From: Micrasema longulum
Lineage: Eukaryota; Arthropoda; Insecta; Trichoptera; Brachycentridae
Length of the DNA: 64,000 nucleotides
Assembly: GCA_022494885.1 (NCBI GenBank)
Contig: JAGVSM010004941.1
Span: 1-64,000, forward strand
Reading direction: 5' to 3'
This document shows positions 1 through 10,200 of the stretch, one piece after another. The notes beneath the pieces are model-generated. The model was not told the origin of the DNA, did not search any database, and saw only the letters and a program-made list of their open reading frames with translations. The first letter of the stretch is position 1, and every line of letters begins with the position of its first letter. The translations under genes were made by a program, and so were the position numbers.

Positions 1-40
1 ATCTATTTATATTTATAAAAGGTATAAAACATGGCGTAAT

Positions 41-353
41 CTAGGCGGACATGGCAAGTGTGTCATCGCGAGTCAAGAGTGACAAAACCGCTTGCTTCTC
101 AAATGCTTGCCCTTGCTGTAGGAACACATCGACAGCACCGTTTAGTGAGATTTCGTTCGCTGTTCTGAGGATTTGGCAGAGGAGAAAATAATTCGATGTT
201 AGTTTTATAATTTCCCACAGCAAAGACAGGATTGATACACAAGTTACGGAGAGGTACATTGCCGTTTATCTGAGCAAGAATATCATGGGCATCTATATAG
301 TTAGATATTAATTTTTGCAAAAATATCAAACCAGCCAAAATCCTTCTGAATTC
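41..353 (-). pseudogene. LINE ORF2 C-terminal relic (frameshifted)
   Basis: On the minus strand a frame opening with FRRILAGLIFLQKLI continues to about position 190. The adjacent frame then continues as LRTANEISLNGAVDVFLQQ and ends at a TAG at 41-43. Together these match the layout of the domain after the reverse transcriptase in insect non-LTR retrotransposons: an arginine-rich start, FL-KL, a 'VP-R' step, then a stretch ending in a VFxxxxxxFxK-like helix. The break between the two frames is a single frameshift, so this is a dead fragment. No 5' part is present and the clade is not assigned. Family membership is by motif pattern only. Confidence 0.6.
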
Positions 354-1463
354 TAAACTAAACTAACTCATTACATACACATATCATCAATTGGAGTGCT
401 TTCTCTCTTGTAGATTACGCAGACAGGGTATTATTGTCGAAGCTTAACTTATAGTTATTACACAAGGAAACCTTATACGTAAATAAATTTACAGCCTTTA
501 TTCATGACTAAAAACTAAACCATGCAAGTATGTTAAAATATTTATATATAACACCTTAAATGAATAAATTATTGACCTCCAAGACGAATAATTACGCAAA
601 TAAACCGTTTATGAAATAAAAAAATATTGCAATGTGTTCACAATAAGTTCGCATATTCATACGTGTTAATCATATATTAAATTAATATTTACGTTTTACT
701 GTATCGTAAATGGACTATTCTTAATCGATCATTATAATCTAAAATTCAAGCATGCTTATACGGCCTTTTATTTTTATACAAGCATACTTAAATCGTTCGT
801 GTTATGCGAAAATTTGTGTGAATACCGTATTATGTATTTATCTTTAACTTATAGCCCCTAATTCAACGTTGGATTCCTAAGATTTGGCAATAACTTCTTA
901 CCAACGGCTGTGGTAGGTATAATACCTCTACATTAAGCTTAATATATGTACTTACAGTTAAATTGAAAAATGTATTGTGAAATTAAACGCTATATTGGAG
1001 AGGGTACTGCGAAAGGAAATAATCGTTAAAAGGCGTTGTTTAAAACACAACCTTCCCCAAGTTAAAAAATGGCCGAAATTGATTTCATCTGAATTTTTCT
1101 TTCGTGATTAACATACATTTAAGTAACCACAGCTTAGCACTCTTGTTAGAAGTTTTCCGTAGTATATAATTTGTTTTTAATGAGACTAAAAAAATCTTGA
1201 TGTAATATTAATCAGTAGCCGCCCTATGCTCGCATTCAATTCGGTAATTTGGTAACTAATTTTCAACAGTTTTTGACTAGTGAAGATTAGAATATGTTAA
1301 TTAGTGTAATTATCGAGTGGGTTCACAAATGGAAAAATTAAATTCATTATAATTAAATTGCGGTATGTACGACATGCTCTTTCTAGATTTTATCATTAAA
1401 ATTAGCTACGAATATTAAATTAAAACACTACATCAAAAGTTGAACGTTTAATAAACCTAAAGT
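354..1463. other. AT-rich stretch, nothing recognised
   Basis: About 1.1 kb of AT-rich sequence with frequent stops in all frames. I see no recognisable repeat end, tRNA-like box or coding motif. Confidence 0.5.
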
Positions 1464-1750
1464 AAAGTTTATATTTGAAGCACTAACATTGTAGATATTC
1501 ATTTAAATAAAATAAATAAAACAACTTTGTTTTTAACCACTAATTTTTTTGTTTTTTTTTTCCACCGTCCGGTTTCAAAGCAAACAAGCTTCTTCGTCAA
1601 GGTTTACGTAACTAAAGAATTAATTCCTATTTCATTTTTATTATGTTCACTAAATACTACACGTGGATCCAATAAATCAAGTATTTTTTTGGAAAAAAAA
1701 AATATAAAAAAATTGTGATTAAAAACAAAGTTCTTTTATTTATTTTATTA
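1464..1750. mobile_element. Fold-back family A, copy 1
   Basis: It begins with the family lead-in (ATTTGAAGCACTAAC at about 1472) and then the inverted terminal block AACTTTGTTTTTAACCACTA (1522-1541). The internal block follows: CCGGTTTCAAAGC, AAGCTTCTTCGTC and AAGGTTTACGTAACTA. The opposite end, near 1713-1750, is the reverse complement of the terminal block (GTGATTAAAAACAAAG, then TTTATTTATTTTATTA). Only the outer part of the right arm survives, so the palindrome is asymmetric. Other copies lie at 17118, 20712, 21424, 37205 and 38686. It encodes no protein and is probably a non-autonomous element. Confidence 0.8.
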
Positions 1751-1944
1751 GTTTAATTAATCATTTATATCTTGCGTAACTGTCACCGTTGTGATCAAAA
1801 TTCAAGATAAAAGTTGACTAAATAAATCGTCTTCTACGTGTGTGTTTTGCGTGAACCATCTAATACACATGGTGGTGACAATTTAATGTAAGAGTAAAAG
1901 AGCAGAAACCTAAAGTTAAAATTCTTATTCCAACAATTGTTTTA

Positions 1945-2370
1945 GGTCCGTTGGCCTGTTACTCTCTGCGTCGAGTTCTCTTTGAGAGGTGGACTGCTAA
2001 CTGTCCTTCCATTTTTTCGGAGGTCGTCCTTGAGGTCGGCTACCTTAAGGTAAATTCTCCCTTGTTGTTCTTACGGCTCTTGAATCGGACATTTTGGTCA
2101 CATGCTCATCCCGATTCCAGAACCTTCTTCTTTGCGGTCCCCATATTTCCTCAAAATCTCTGTGTTTCGTATTCTGTCACGAAAACTTTAGCCTGCAATG
2201 TTTCTAAGTATCTTTATTTCGCTGGTTCTAAGGAAGCTTTTGGTTCTGACAGTGTCGGCTCTAGGTTATATGCTGTAACCCACTATCGGACGGACACCGG
2301 TCCTGCATATCCTCATCATGCTTCATATGCTCTCACGCTTGTTCTTTCAAGCGATGTTCACTAAACATCT
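1945..2370 (-). pseudogene. LINE endonuclease/RT-type C-terminal relic
   Basis: On the minus strand, 2000-2035 reads PQGRPPKKWKDS followed directly by a stop. This is the proline/arginine-rich 'GRPxKxW' segment typical of the C-terminus of insect endonuclease/reverse-transcriptase LINEs. Just upstream is a WxxxHVxxMSDSR-like stretch in broken frames, corresponding to the usual 'GHVxRMxDxR' helix. Stops and shifts throughout show it is decayed. The long open frame on the plus strand here (1951-2364) is antisense to this relic and is not a gene. The catalytic domain is absent. Confidence 0.65.
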
Positions 2371-2440
2371 GGATTCCGGTCACTTCAGCGTAGAGGTCAT
2401 TGTTGCTTTCTATGCTAGCATCAAAATATATATATTTTTT

Positions 2441-2873
2441 TATTTTTTTTTATTTAAATCTTAAAGTAGGGCACACATATCATACATATTGTTATGTGTG
2501 TTCTAATAATAACATTGCAAATATATTTAATTTATAAGTTGTTTATCACGTATGTCTTGACCATTATTTTAAATTTTGATATGTTTTTTTCTTCATAAAT
2601 ATTTTTTTCCATTTCGTAATACTTTTTAATTGCTTTAAATAAAATTGAATTTTGTGACTTTGCCTTTTCCTAAATGGAAGTCTAATTTTGTTCTTTTCTC
2701 TAGTATTGTGATCGTGTTCATGCTGGTTCCGATATTTTTTTTTCCAAAATTCTATTTTTTTATTAGAGTTTATAATTTTATGAATAAATATCATTGTATT
2801 GTAAAATATTCTTTGTTTATATGTTAATAATTTCATTTCATTTACCATCGACTTTACCCTCGTATATCTGTTT
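2441..2873 (-). pseudogene. LINE 3' fragment: ORF2 C-terminus and 3' UTR
   Basis: Minus-strand codons 2564-2873 are open and include MKLLTYKQRIFYNTMIFIHK. This corresponds to the 'LxxxTVKQRIxYNxxxFIHKI' helix that follows the thumb of a reverse transcriptase. A second relic at 39970-40880 carries the equivalent VKQQIKYNAAVFKHKI. Downstream (2441-2563) is a non-coding tail with GGGCACA near 2468 and a long T-rich run at 2432-2455, which is the poly(A) end on the minus strand. The same tail occurs alone at 34785-34960. No catalytic domain is present, so this is a 5'-truncated insertion. Confidence 0.65.
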
Positions 2874-3735
2874 TTTTTTCAAAATGATTCTAAAGGCTTT
2901 TTTAAAGATCTCCAATAACTGTTCCGTCGATTACCTCGCTGCATCCAGCTTGCTCTCTGGCCATAGTCATGTATGTAGTTATATAAATTAAAATAGGAAT
3001 GTTGTATCTCTTGGAGATATACAAAAAATGATCATAAATGAGTACCTACGTATACCTAGGTATATACGACAAGTAATATATAAATGGCTTTTTTTTCTGT
3101 GGCTCTGTGAACATTATCTCTCTGTTTTAGCTATTGACAACAGAAGATTATTACGAACAATCTTTCAAACCAACTTAAACAGCAATTATTATTAACTTCA
3201 CAACATATTTAGCTACTCGTATATTCTACAACAATTATACAAAAGTTTTTCAAAAAATACCAAAATGACATTCAGTAGATATTATTTTCAATGTGATTAA
3301 AATGTCAACACGAAGCTCTATTAAGCCGACTCCTTCTAGAAATGAATAATGCCAAAAAGAGCCACGTCGAGCGCCATATTAATGAAAAATCGGCCCTAAA
3401 AAATCATGTTCGAAATACTATTTTTCAAATAGACAATCTTCAAACAGAATATGTAATCTGCAAGCTTACTTAAGAAGGAAATAACAGCAATTGGATTTTA
3501 TGAATTAAAATACAGTATATATACGAAGAAGTACGCTAATGTAATTTGATAGTTTCTCCATTCACTGGGAACGGGCTGAGCACTGGGCGCGTATATTGAT
3601 ATTGATATTTTTTTCTACTTTCGGAGGAATATAAAAACGGTGACAGTAATTTATTAAAAAATAAATAACCATTTATTTCTTTATATTTCCATAATTTGAG
3701 CAACTAAAATTTAATGGTAGGATGCGCATAATCGC
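2874..3735. other. AT-rich stretch, nothing recognised
   Basis: No coding motif, SINE head or inverted terminus seen. A short GC-richer patch (GGGAACGGGCTGAGCACTGG near 3566) is followed by GATATT repeats. Confidence 0.45.
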
Positions 3736-4010
3736 TTATATGAACAATTCGCTCCTGGCTTGGAACTGATGTAGCATTCGTTGCAGATCCTTCTGTGATT
3801 CGGCTATGATGGTGGAATCGACCGCTAAGCATAACATAATGTTCAGCACATGTTCGCCTATTTTGTATCCCTGATTTCTTTTATAAACTTCTTCATTTTG
3901 TCCCTGATTAGGTTACAGAGAAACAGACTTAAACTAGTTGGTGTTGGAAGGTCATTTGAGAGTACTACGTCCATGCGTATTCTTGTGAAGGTGTCCGAAT
4001 TTATGTCTCT
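3736..4010 (-). pseudogene. Reverse transcriptase relic, palm region
   Basis: The minus-strand frame 3736-3870 reads GYKIGEHVLNIMLCLAVDST and then IIAESQKDLQRMLHQFQ. That is the arrangement 'RGYKMGxxxINILxYADDxxLIAExExDLQxLLHxF' of endonuclease/RT-type LINEs. The catalytic YADD has decayed to LAVD. Just upstream, in another frame (to about 4010), is a DxLxxxxSLFLCNLIRDKM-like stretch equivalent to the 'QGDxLSPxLFNLxMDKI' motif before the palm. The frame change between the two and the destroyed active site show it is non-functional. The 56-kb relic on the plus strand carries a similar HADDAAIV motif. Confidence 0.7.
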
Positions 4011-4050
4011 AATGGTTTTGGCAATGGGAGGCGATACTTTTTTTGATAAT

Positions 4051-4138
4051 AAACCAGCCAATGACGGGTCATAAGCCCTGTAGATGCCTAGACTTCCATG
4101 ATGCATTTTCTAAGGTATCCCTGTTGTAATTTGTTAAT
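4051..4138 (+). repeat. Family B repeat fragment
   Basis: Contains CCAGCCAATGACGGGTCATA, AAGCCCTGTAGATGCCTAGA and a CCCTGTTGTAATTTGTTAAT end. These match the right half of the copy at 43377-43735. Confidence 0.8.
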
Positions 4139-4344
4139 AAGATGAATTATTTTTTATTCGATAGATTTACATTAATCAATTTGTTCCATCTCTAACGAAT
4201 TTCCAAAATGATTTAACCTTGTAAGAACGTCGTTAATAATTAGGTTTGGTTTAGTTTTTTTTTGTTTTAAAGCTGATTTTACGTAATTATGTTGATTTAT
4301 ATGTCAAGTTTTGTGTTGTAACGGTGCTTTATCTGTTTTGTTTT
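4139..4344. other. AT-rich spacer
   Basis: T-rich sequence between a family B fragment and the large inverted-repeat element; nothing recognised. Confidence 0.4.
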
Positions 4345-4437
4345 TTATTCTTTACTTTTTAGCATGAACACTTTACAAATTTACTACTATGCTCAATGTT
4401 TATTTTTGTAAATTTATTGATAATTTTAAGTTGCTAG

Positions 4438-4790
4438 AATTTTACTCGTCCATGCACTTTGTAGCTGCAAGAATATTAGTAATAGGGCTTCAATAGGTAA
4501 ATGTTATCAAATATCCAAATAACGTAAATGAGGTCTAGAATTCCAACCGTCCATGCGCTCAGTAGCTGCAAGAATTGTTGTAATCTAACGTCTATTTTTA
4601 AAATATCACTAAAACTCTTAACTTCATTGTCGAAAAAAAAAATGTAAATAGGGGCTAGATTTCTTATTGTCCATGCGCTCTGTAGCTGCAAGACGTGCTG
4701 GGATATTTATTTACTATACAGCGCCCTTGAGGTGATTTTTACAAAAACGGCGCTATATAAATTATCCAAATATATTTATAAATAAAAAAA
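4438..4790 (-). repeat. Left arm of the inverted element
   Basis: Three copies of a block ending in GTAGCTGCAAGA (starts about 4461, 4562 and 4682). Each is preceded by a CCATGC-[AG]CT[CT]-like step and spaced by roughly 100-120 bp. The innermost block carries CAGCGCCCTTGAGGTGATTT, the reverse complement of the right-arm CACCTCAAGGGCG step. Confidence 0.8.
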
Positions 4791-4973
4791 TCTCGAAGAC
4801 TGAAACTTAGTGTTAAAAAGACGGATTTTTTTTAAACTCGTCAATATAAAGTCAATCAGGCAACTTTGTTTTGTTTCCATATTTTCGCGTGAGTTATGTA
4901 CAGATTCCGTGTGTGGGGGCAATGAAATGACCGCCTGTACCAAGTCTGGTATTAAGTACCACCCATGAAATTG

Positions 4974-5220
4974 TAGCAACACCCGCTCCACAAGTACCGT
5001 ACGAACAACTTTTGTAGGTAATTGGTAGGTATTAGGGGCTTTTCGTATAGTGGTATAATGAGTACTGCTGTCGGGAGTGATATTTTCACGATACAATTTC
5101 CTAGTGACTGACCGAAGTTTCGGTTTCGGCAAATAAAACGAGTTTCAGCCGCGGTTTCGGTTTCGGACGGTAATTGGCAGAAATTTCGGCTCCGCCGAAA
5201 CCTGCGGTCGGGGTGTGCTA
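4974..5220. repeat. Central GAAACCGAAA-rich segment, possible hAT-like insertion
   Basis: The right part (5110-5210) contains repeated TTTCGGTTTCGG and TTTCGGCTCCGCCGAAACC. The two limits look like imperfect inverted ends: TAGCAACACCCGCTCC at about 4974, and GGTCGGGGTGTGCTA ending at about 5220. Repeats of this kind occur near hAT-type termini, but no matching 8-bp target duplication is visible. The call is therefore weak. Confidence 0.35.
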
Positions 5221-5373
5221 TTGTATTATCATTGCCAAACATTAAAAAAACCATACTAATTTTGTGATTTGTTGGTAGTTGTAAGATCTTTCATATTTAT
5301 ATTGTTGTAATTCCTTTAAAGTTCCCATGGCGTACATTGAGCAAACGTTACATATAAGTTATTTATTTAGGAA

Positions 5374-5884
5374 AATGCATATAGCGCCAATTTGTAAAAA
5401 TCACCTCAAGGGCGATGTACAAAAAGCATCCCAACATGTCTTGCAGCTACATATCGCACGGACGTTTAGGAATCTAGCACTCCACAAAAAAATAGTAAGA
5501 AGTGTTTTTAATTTAAAAATAATCGTTTAGAAATTAAATCTAGATTACATGTCCTGCAGCTACAGAGCGCATGTGCGGTTAAAAATCTAGACCCCATTTA
5601 CAGTTATAAGTTTAATTTGGATATAATATGAATGCACATAGCGCCAATTCGTAAAAACACCTCAAGGGCGATGTACAAAAAGCATCCCAACATGTCTTGC
5701 TGCTACATATCGCACGGACGTTTAGGAATCTAGCACTCCACAAAAAAATAGTAAAGCGTTTTTAATTAAAAAATAATCGTTTAGAAATTAAATCTAGATT
5801 ACATGTCCTGCAGCTACAGAGTGCATGTGCGGTTAAAAATCTAGACCCCGTTTACAGTTTTAAGTTTAATTTGGATATAATATG
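5374..5884 (+). repeat. Tandem duplication, about 255-bp unit, two copies
   Basis: The two units start at 5374 and 5631 and are nearly identical. Differences include CTTGCAGCTAC against CTTGCTGCTAC, and small changes in the A and T runs. Each unit contains two TGC-GCTAC blocks. The unit is single in the left arm, so the duplication happened after the inverted element formed. High identity implies it is more recent than arm divergence. Confidence 0.9.
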
Positions 5885-6065
5885 AAAGCTAGCATCACAA
5901 AAAGTCTTGCAGCTACAAAGTGCATCGACGAGTGGAATTCCAGAAACAGAAAAATGATTTTAAAAATTAAAAAAAAAAAATACATCGAGCAAAGACCTAG
6001 TAAGTTTGGTAAATTTAGTAAACATGCAACAGCACAAAAAATAAACGATAAAAAACTAAAAAAAT

Positions 6066-7267
6066 ATAGTATCACTTATGGTGAACAAGGTGACAAAAGC
6101 GGTGACCGATAATCGAAGGGTTGGTGTTTTAGGTACACAGAGTCTGTTGTTCTATTCCTAGGACATAACTGTAAAAACATTTGGTTTAAATTTGCTTTCT
6201 GGAAGATAGTCAATGCACACGTGTGTGCGTAGTGATTTATTAAAGTATTTAAAAATGAAATTTGTAATTTTGTTTTTGAAAACTGTAAATTGGGTTTTCA
6301 AATTTCCTTTTTAAAAATAATACTCCCACTGCAATCCCCCTTTTCCACTCGTTTTCCATTTCCACCCCTATCCTATATCATGCAATTTATTTTTTTAAAG
6401 GTTATGATTATAATTTTTACTATTTTAGTTATTTATTCATTCATTCTAAATTCAAATTAAATATTAATTAACTTATTAAGGCTTTTAGGCTATGTCCGTG
6501 TCAAGCCATAATAACTAACAATAAAAAATACATAGTAAAATTAATTATATTAAATTATAATGACACGTGGTGCATTAGAATAACAATCCAAAAAAACAAG
6601 GTATAAGTAATAAATAATAAAAATTCCTAAGAATACAATTTAAAAAAGATAATTAGATATAAACATTAAAATATGAATTATACAAATTTAGATTCATACA
6701 TAATCAAATATACAAAATAATAGTATCATTGAAATCAATAGAAAAAAAATACACAATGGAAATGATAATTGAGATATGGTTTCTAGAAACTCAGTCTATA
6801 CAGCAAGAAGTAGGAGTAATGAATAATATGTCAAATAAGAGTGAGTACCAAATTAAATAATACAAAAATACATAATGAAAAAACATAAAAATATCTAATA
6901 AAAATGACAATACTTGCTAATTGCTAATCTCGAACTTTGAAAAAATTGACAACCTCGTCTCTATCGATGTGAAAATATTATTTTCAATTTATTTGTAATT
7001 AAAAAACCCGTTTTGTTCACGTTAAATATAGACATCGTGTGCTTTTTATTATTGATTTTAAATGTGTCTCTGATATTATTTTCAGGTCATTTTAGTGTTT
7101 AAATCCATTGAATAGTATTTTAGTCTGCCCTACATTTGTCCTTGCGTTTTTAATGTGGTAGTGCTGTTCTTGTCTGATTATACTTGGGTATGTCAGCATT
7201 TTTGGCAACTGTTATTTCATCGTCTTATACGTTTCCCGTTGCAACATTTTTTATCGTCTTAATTTTA
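6066..7267. other. AT-rich stretch, nothing recognised
   Basis: Mostly A/T with a short pyrimidine-rich patch at 6327-6375. No coding or repeat signature that I can name. Confidence 0.45.
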
Positions 7268-7532
7268 TCATTATCATCACCATTCATTCCCCTTTCCGCA
7301 CCCAGTGATGCATATGGCACTAAATCGACTAACCAAATGCAGCGTACTTCGATAATTTGTCACATGAAGGTAAGGTTTACAGTATTACACTTCTGGTGCC
7401 AATGCGGAAATAATTAAATATTGCTGTTTAAATTATCTGTAAATAAATATTTCCCGTCCACCTAGCCAGGAATCTAACCCAGGATGACAAGAATTGTAGG
7501 CGAACGCACCAACCACTTAACAAAGGGGCGGG
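7268..7532 (-). mobile_element. SINE-2 copy, degenerate
   Basis: Read on the minus strand it has a decayed tRNA-like head (near 7450-7530) and the family's 3' body, including CATGAAGGTAAGG and a CATTCATTCCCCTTTCCGCA end at 7281-7300. Compare the better copies at 26191 and 51528. Confidence 0.6.
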
Positions 7533-8190
7533 CTTATCTTCAGGTTAATTTTTGCGAAAATATTCGTCTAGGGTTCTAGTTCTATTTCACCCACAAAAAA
7601 TAAAATAAAACGGCCTTGGTGCGCCAAAGTCAGTCGAATGTGATTCACCAATACAGTCACACCACTAATACATATTCATGTTATGAATAAATCGCCGGTC
7701 GGAGTTTAATGGGGCAATCAGGCACAAAGGGGAGGCTTTTTATTGCGGGAATAAAGTGTTGATTATAACGTAAATTCAATGCTGTTTGGTTCCGTAATTC
7801 CGATCTTATCTACTCACTTAAAACTACTGCACTAACGATATATTATATATCGATAATTCACGAATAAATAGGAGTTTCACATAATTAAATTGTTTGTTGA
7901 AAGTTCCTTATTATTTATAAATTGTGTTTTTGTTGTTTTTCACATAATGTTTTTGACTAGTAAAATCATATATTTTTAACTGTCTCAAAATAAGAGTTCC
8001 TTACCCTAGGTTAGACAGACAGAGTAACTTTACTTTACCGTAATAATTTTCTTATTTAATACTCGTATGTATTTATTTATCCACTTTTATATTTATTTTA
8101 CACAAAAAGTCAACAATTATTAAATAAGATTAAAAAAATAAGGTTTAAAGATAGACCAAGTTTCTAAATTAAAATCATCATATTGTATAT
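7533..8190. other. AT-rich stretch with one GC-richer patch
   Basis: Positions 7690-7750 (ATCGCCGGTCGGAGTTTAAT; GGGGAGGC) are GC-richer and appear single-copy here. Otherwise nothing is recognised. Confidence 0.4.
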
Positions 8191-8540
8191 CAACAACAAC
8201 AACAACAAACCATCACGCCGTTTCCCCGTAAAGGTAGGCAGAGAAGAAAGAACGCTTAATCACTATCTTTGCATACAAATCTCGCTTCCTCTACATTCAT
8301 ACATCTTCTCATGCACGCGCGCCGATTATTCCGACTTTTGACATGTCCACCTTAAAGTTCTAAACCAGCCAAGAGCTCCTTTCTTGATTTTGATCTCGAC
8401 ATTTGTGCATCTATCGTACACAGTTTTGACATACATTCGCTTAAAAGATCGCATTTCGACAGCATTCAGCTTATTTTCATTCCTGTTTTTCCAAGTCCAT
8501 ACTTCGCTCCCATACGCCCCATGATCATCATATATAATTA
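8191..8540 (-). pseudogene. LINE lineage-1 3' fragment with (GTT)n tail
   Basis: Minus-strand codons 8326-8530 read GAYGSEVWTWKNR and then KLNAVEMRSFKRMYVKTVYD, the post-RT 'YGSExWxxxxxxxxRxNAVEMRxLRRMxG' segment of an endonuclease/RT LINE. The '3-WFGHVER' helix is degraded. Downstream is the shared 3' UTR step, which on the plus strand reads CATCACGCCGTTTCCCCGTA (8211-8230). It ends in a CAA repeat (8191-8206), i.e. a (GTT)n tail on the minus strand. Copies at 47190 and 52500 share the 3' step. The catalytic domain is missing. Confidence 0.8.
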
Positions 8541-9276
8541 GATAAATACATTTTTCAATCATCAACACACAATGAACAATGTATTTTATTTTTCAGCAAG
8601 AGAATCGAAATAACTTTAAATGATAAAAACAAGGAAATACTGTATAAACCAAAAATAAAACAATTAGATGATGCCCATTAAATATTGTATTAGTGCTATC
8701 ATTCGCGATTTGATGCGTATTATGGCAATTCTTAAAATGTATTTAAATAAATAAAATACAATAAATACTTTATTATAACAATATGTAAAATGCGTATATC
8801 CAAAAAGTTTTCAAATACATAATGGCATTTCAGTTAATTTTAGAAAGGGGTAAGTCCAAAGTAATTTAACGTCAATAGTTGGATATTGATGGAAATCTTC
8901 TGGTGTTCGAATGCAGTGTATAATAACGCTTTTTTCCGTCAATGTTAGTTACCCAATAAACTAAATATGTTTCTTTCGTATAAATTTTCATGGCTTTTGG
9001 ATACTTATAAAGTATTTATGGGTTATTTACTGTACAAACTGTATGATATTTCTCCTTCTTGCCAACATTTTAGAAAGCTTCTTGTACTTTATCATCTAAG
9101 CTGATGTAAAATATAATAATCGAAACTCCACAACTGTTTAAAAAATCTCAGTTAATTTATCTGAAGCCCATTTTATAAGTAATTTCACACCGCAAACTCA
9201 AATTTCATTAATTAAACAGATTTTTTCTTATTTAAATTTATTTCAACAGTGAAATAAATTTAAATATGAACAACTC
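8541..9276. other. AT-rich stretch, nothing recognised
   Basis: No coding motif or repeat end identified. A short inverted pair, AAATTTATTTCAACAG and TGAAATAAATTTAAAT, lies near 9234-9266. Confidence 0.4.
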
Positions 9277-9335
9277 CCTAGGGAGGAAATCCAGCCAGTC
9301 TGCAAGCATTTGGACATAATCAAACATTGTTAGAT
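9277..9335 (-). repeat. Family B repeat fragment (end segment)
   Basis: CCCTAGGGAGGAAATCCAGC, then CAGTCTGCAAGCATTTGGAC, matches the reverse complement of 63600-63645 and the family end near 43690-43735. Confidence 0.6.
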
Positions 9336-9837
9336 TTTTTCTTGTTTGCATTTCAATATAATTCCTCAACGTGATTAAATATACTCGCCTTTTTAAGAAA
9401 TTTCTAAGCCTTCCTGTCCGCCCTATTTTACCGTAATTATTTTGTAGACACTGAGAATTATATGATCAGTTCTTCTTTGGTCTCTACTTATGAGTACCGC
9501 TAAAAGTATATGGTTTCCTTTGCCCTCTTAAGACCAACCCCCTCCCTTATCTCCCCACTCCCGTCCATCCCCCTGCCGGCAGCGAAGCCTCACTACTAAG
9601 GGTCGAATTAATCCACCGAAGTAATTAGTAACGAAGGTATTGCTGCAGCTTCACTTCCGTTTGACCTGTCCGGAAAGAAGCGCCATTTTGAGAAAATTAA
9701 GAGGGTAATCTAAAAAAAAAATTTAAAAAAAACAAAAGCTTTAAATCGACGAAATATGACAATATTTTTAGTTATTTATACATTTTACCATATCTACATT
9801 TTTTTAAATTAGAAACATTGCCCAGCTTACAAGAGTA
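9336..9837. other. Single-copy stretch with GC-richer island
   Basis: Positions 9530-9690 are clearly GC-richer than the surroundings (CCCCCTCCCTTATCTCCCCA; CCCCTGCCGGCAGCGAAGCC). They have no repeat signature in this window. This could be a conserved non-coding element or an old exon, but no frame is convincing. Confidence 0.4.
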
Positions 9838-9990
9838 CATGCCCCGTTCCAAGCAAGGTTGCGAGCTCACGGATCAGAGGTCCGAGGTTTGAACCCCACT
9901 GTACCCTAACTTGATTTCCATTTTCTAATAGTGAGTTATTTACAACTCGTAAATGGCCACCAAAATTGAAATATTTGGGTAAATTAGAAA
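9838..9990 (+). mobile_element. SINE-3 copy
   Basis: A tRNA-like head with a box-B-like GAGGTTTGAACCCCACTG at 9885-9902. It is followed by the family body TTGATTTCCATTTTCTAATA (9913-9932) and GTGAGTTATTTACAACTCG. Homologous copies at 41404, 48875 and 59591 share both head and body. Confidence 0.8.
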
Positions 9991-10138
9991 AACGCTAATA
10001 TTTCTTTTAAATTAAAAAAAAAAAAAACGCACATATGATTTCAAATAAAGAGACCAATATCTCAACAGTGACGAAATAAACAACTTTATTAGATATACAT
10101 ATTAAGGGAAAAAAAAGTATTATAGGGAATTTAAAAAA

Positions 10139-10200
10139 CTAGGCATTTGTAGGGCTTAAAACTTGTCATTGGCTGGGTTATTTGATCACTTTATAATGCT
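10139..10200 (-). repeat. Family B repeat fragment
   Basis: ACTAGGCATTTGTAGGGCTT then ACTTGTCATTGGCTGGGTTA matches the inverted core of family B. Confidence 0.7.

Larger units (their letters stand above)
4345..6065. mobile_element. Large inverted-arm composite element
   Basis: The left arm (about 4345-4790) is the inverted counterpart of the right arm (about 5330-6065). Shared landmarks, read outward from the centre, are: TAGCGCC; GTAAAAATCACCTCAAGGGC (left 4720-4739 inverted, right 5395-5414); TCTTGCAGCTACA; GCGCATGGAC-like; and TCTAGACC. The outermost motif, GCAGCTACAAAGTGCAT then CGACGAGT, lies at 4449-4468 inverted and 5908-5934. The arms hold three blocks on the left and five on the right, because one 255-bp pair of blocks is duplicated. 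The outer 90-130 bp of the arms are more diverged. The centre (4790-5330) holds GAAACCGAAA-type repeats. No transposase is encoded. The design resembles Foldback or Galileo elements, but the family is unidentified. Confidence 0.75.

Noticed and set aside
1951..2364. 137-codon plus-strand open frame
   Set aside because: It is antisense to a LINE C-terminal relic (GRPPKKWKDS on the minus strand) and its own translation has no domain pattern.
4952..5254. 100-codon minus-strand frame in the centre of the inverted element as a transposase
   Set aside because: No DDE, THAP, BED or helix-turn-helix pattern; part of it is translated GAAACCGAAA repeat.
5374..5884. CRISPR-like array
   Set aside because: Only two units of about 255 bp with no short spacers, in a eukaryotic repeat context.
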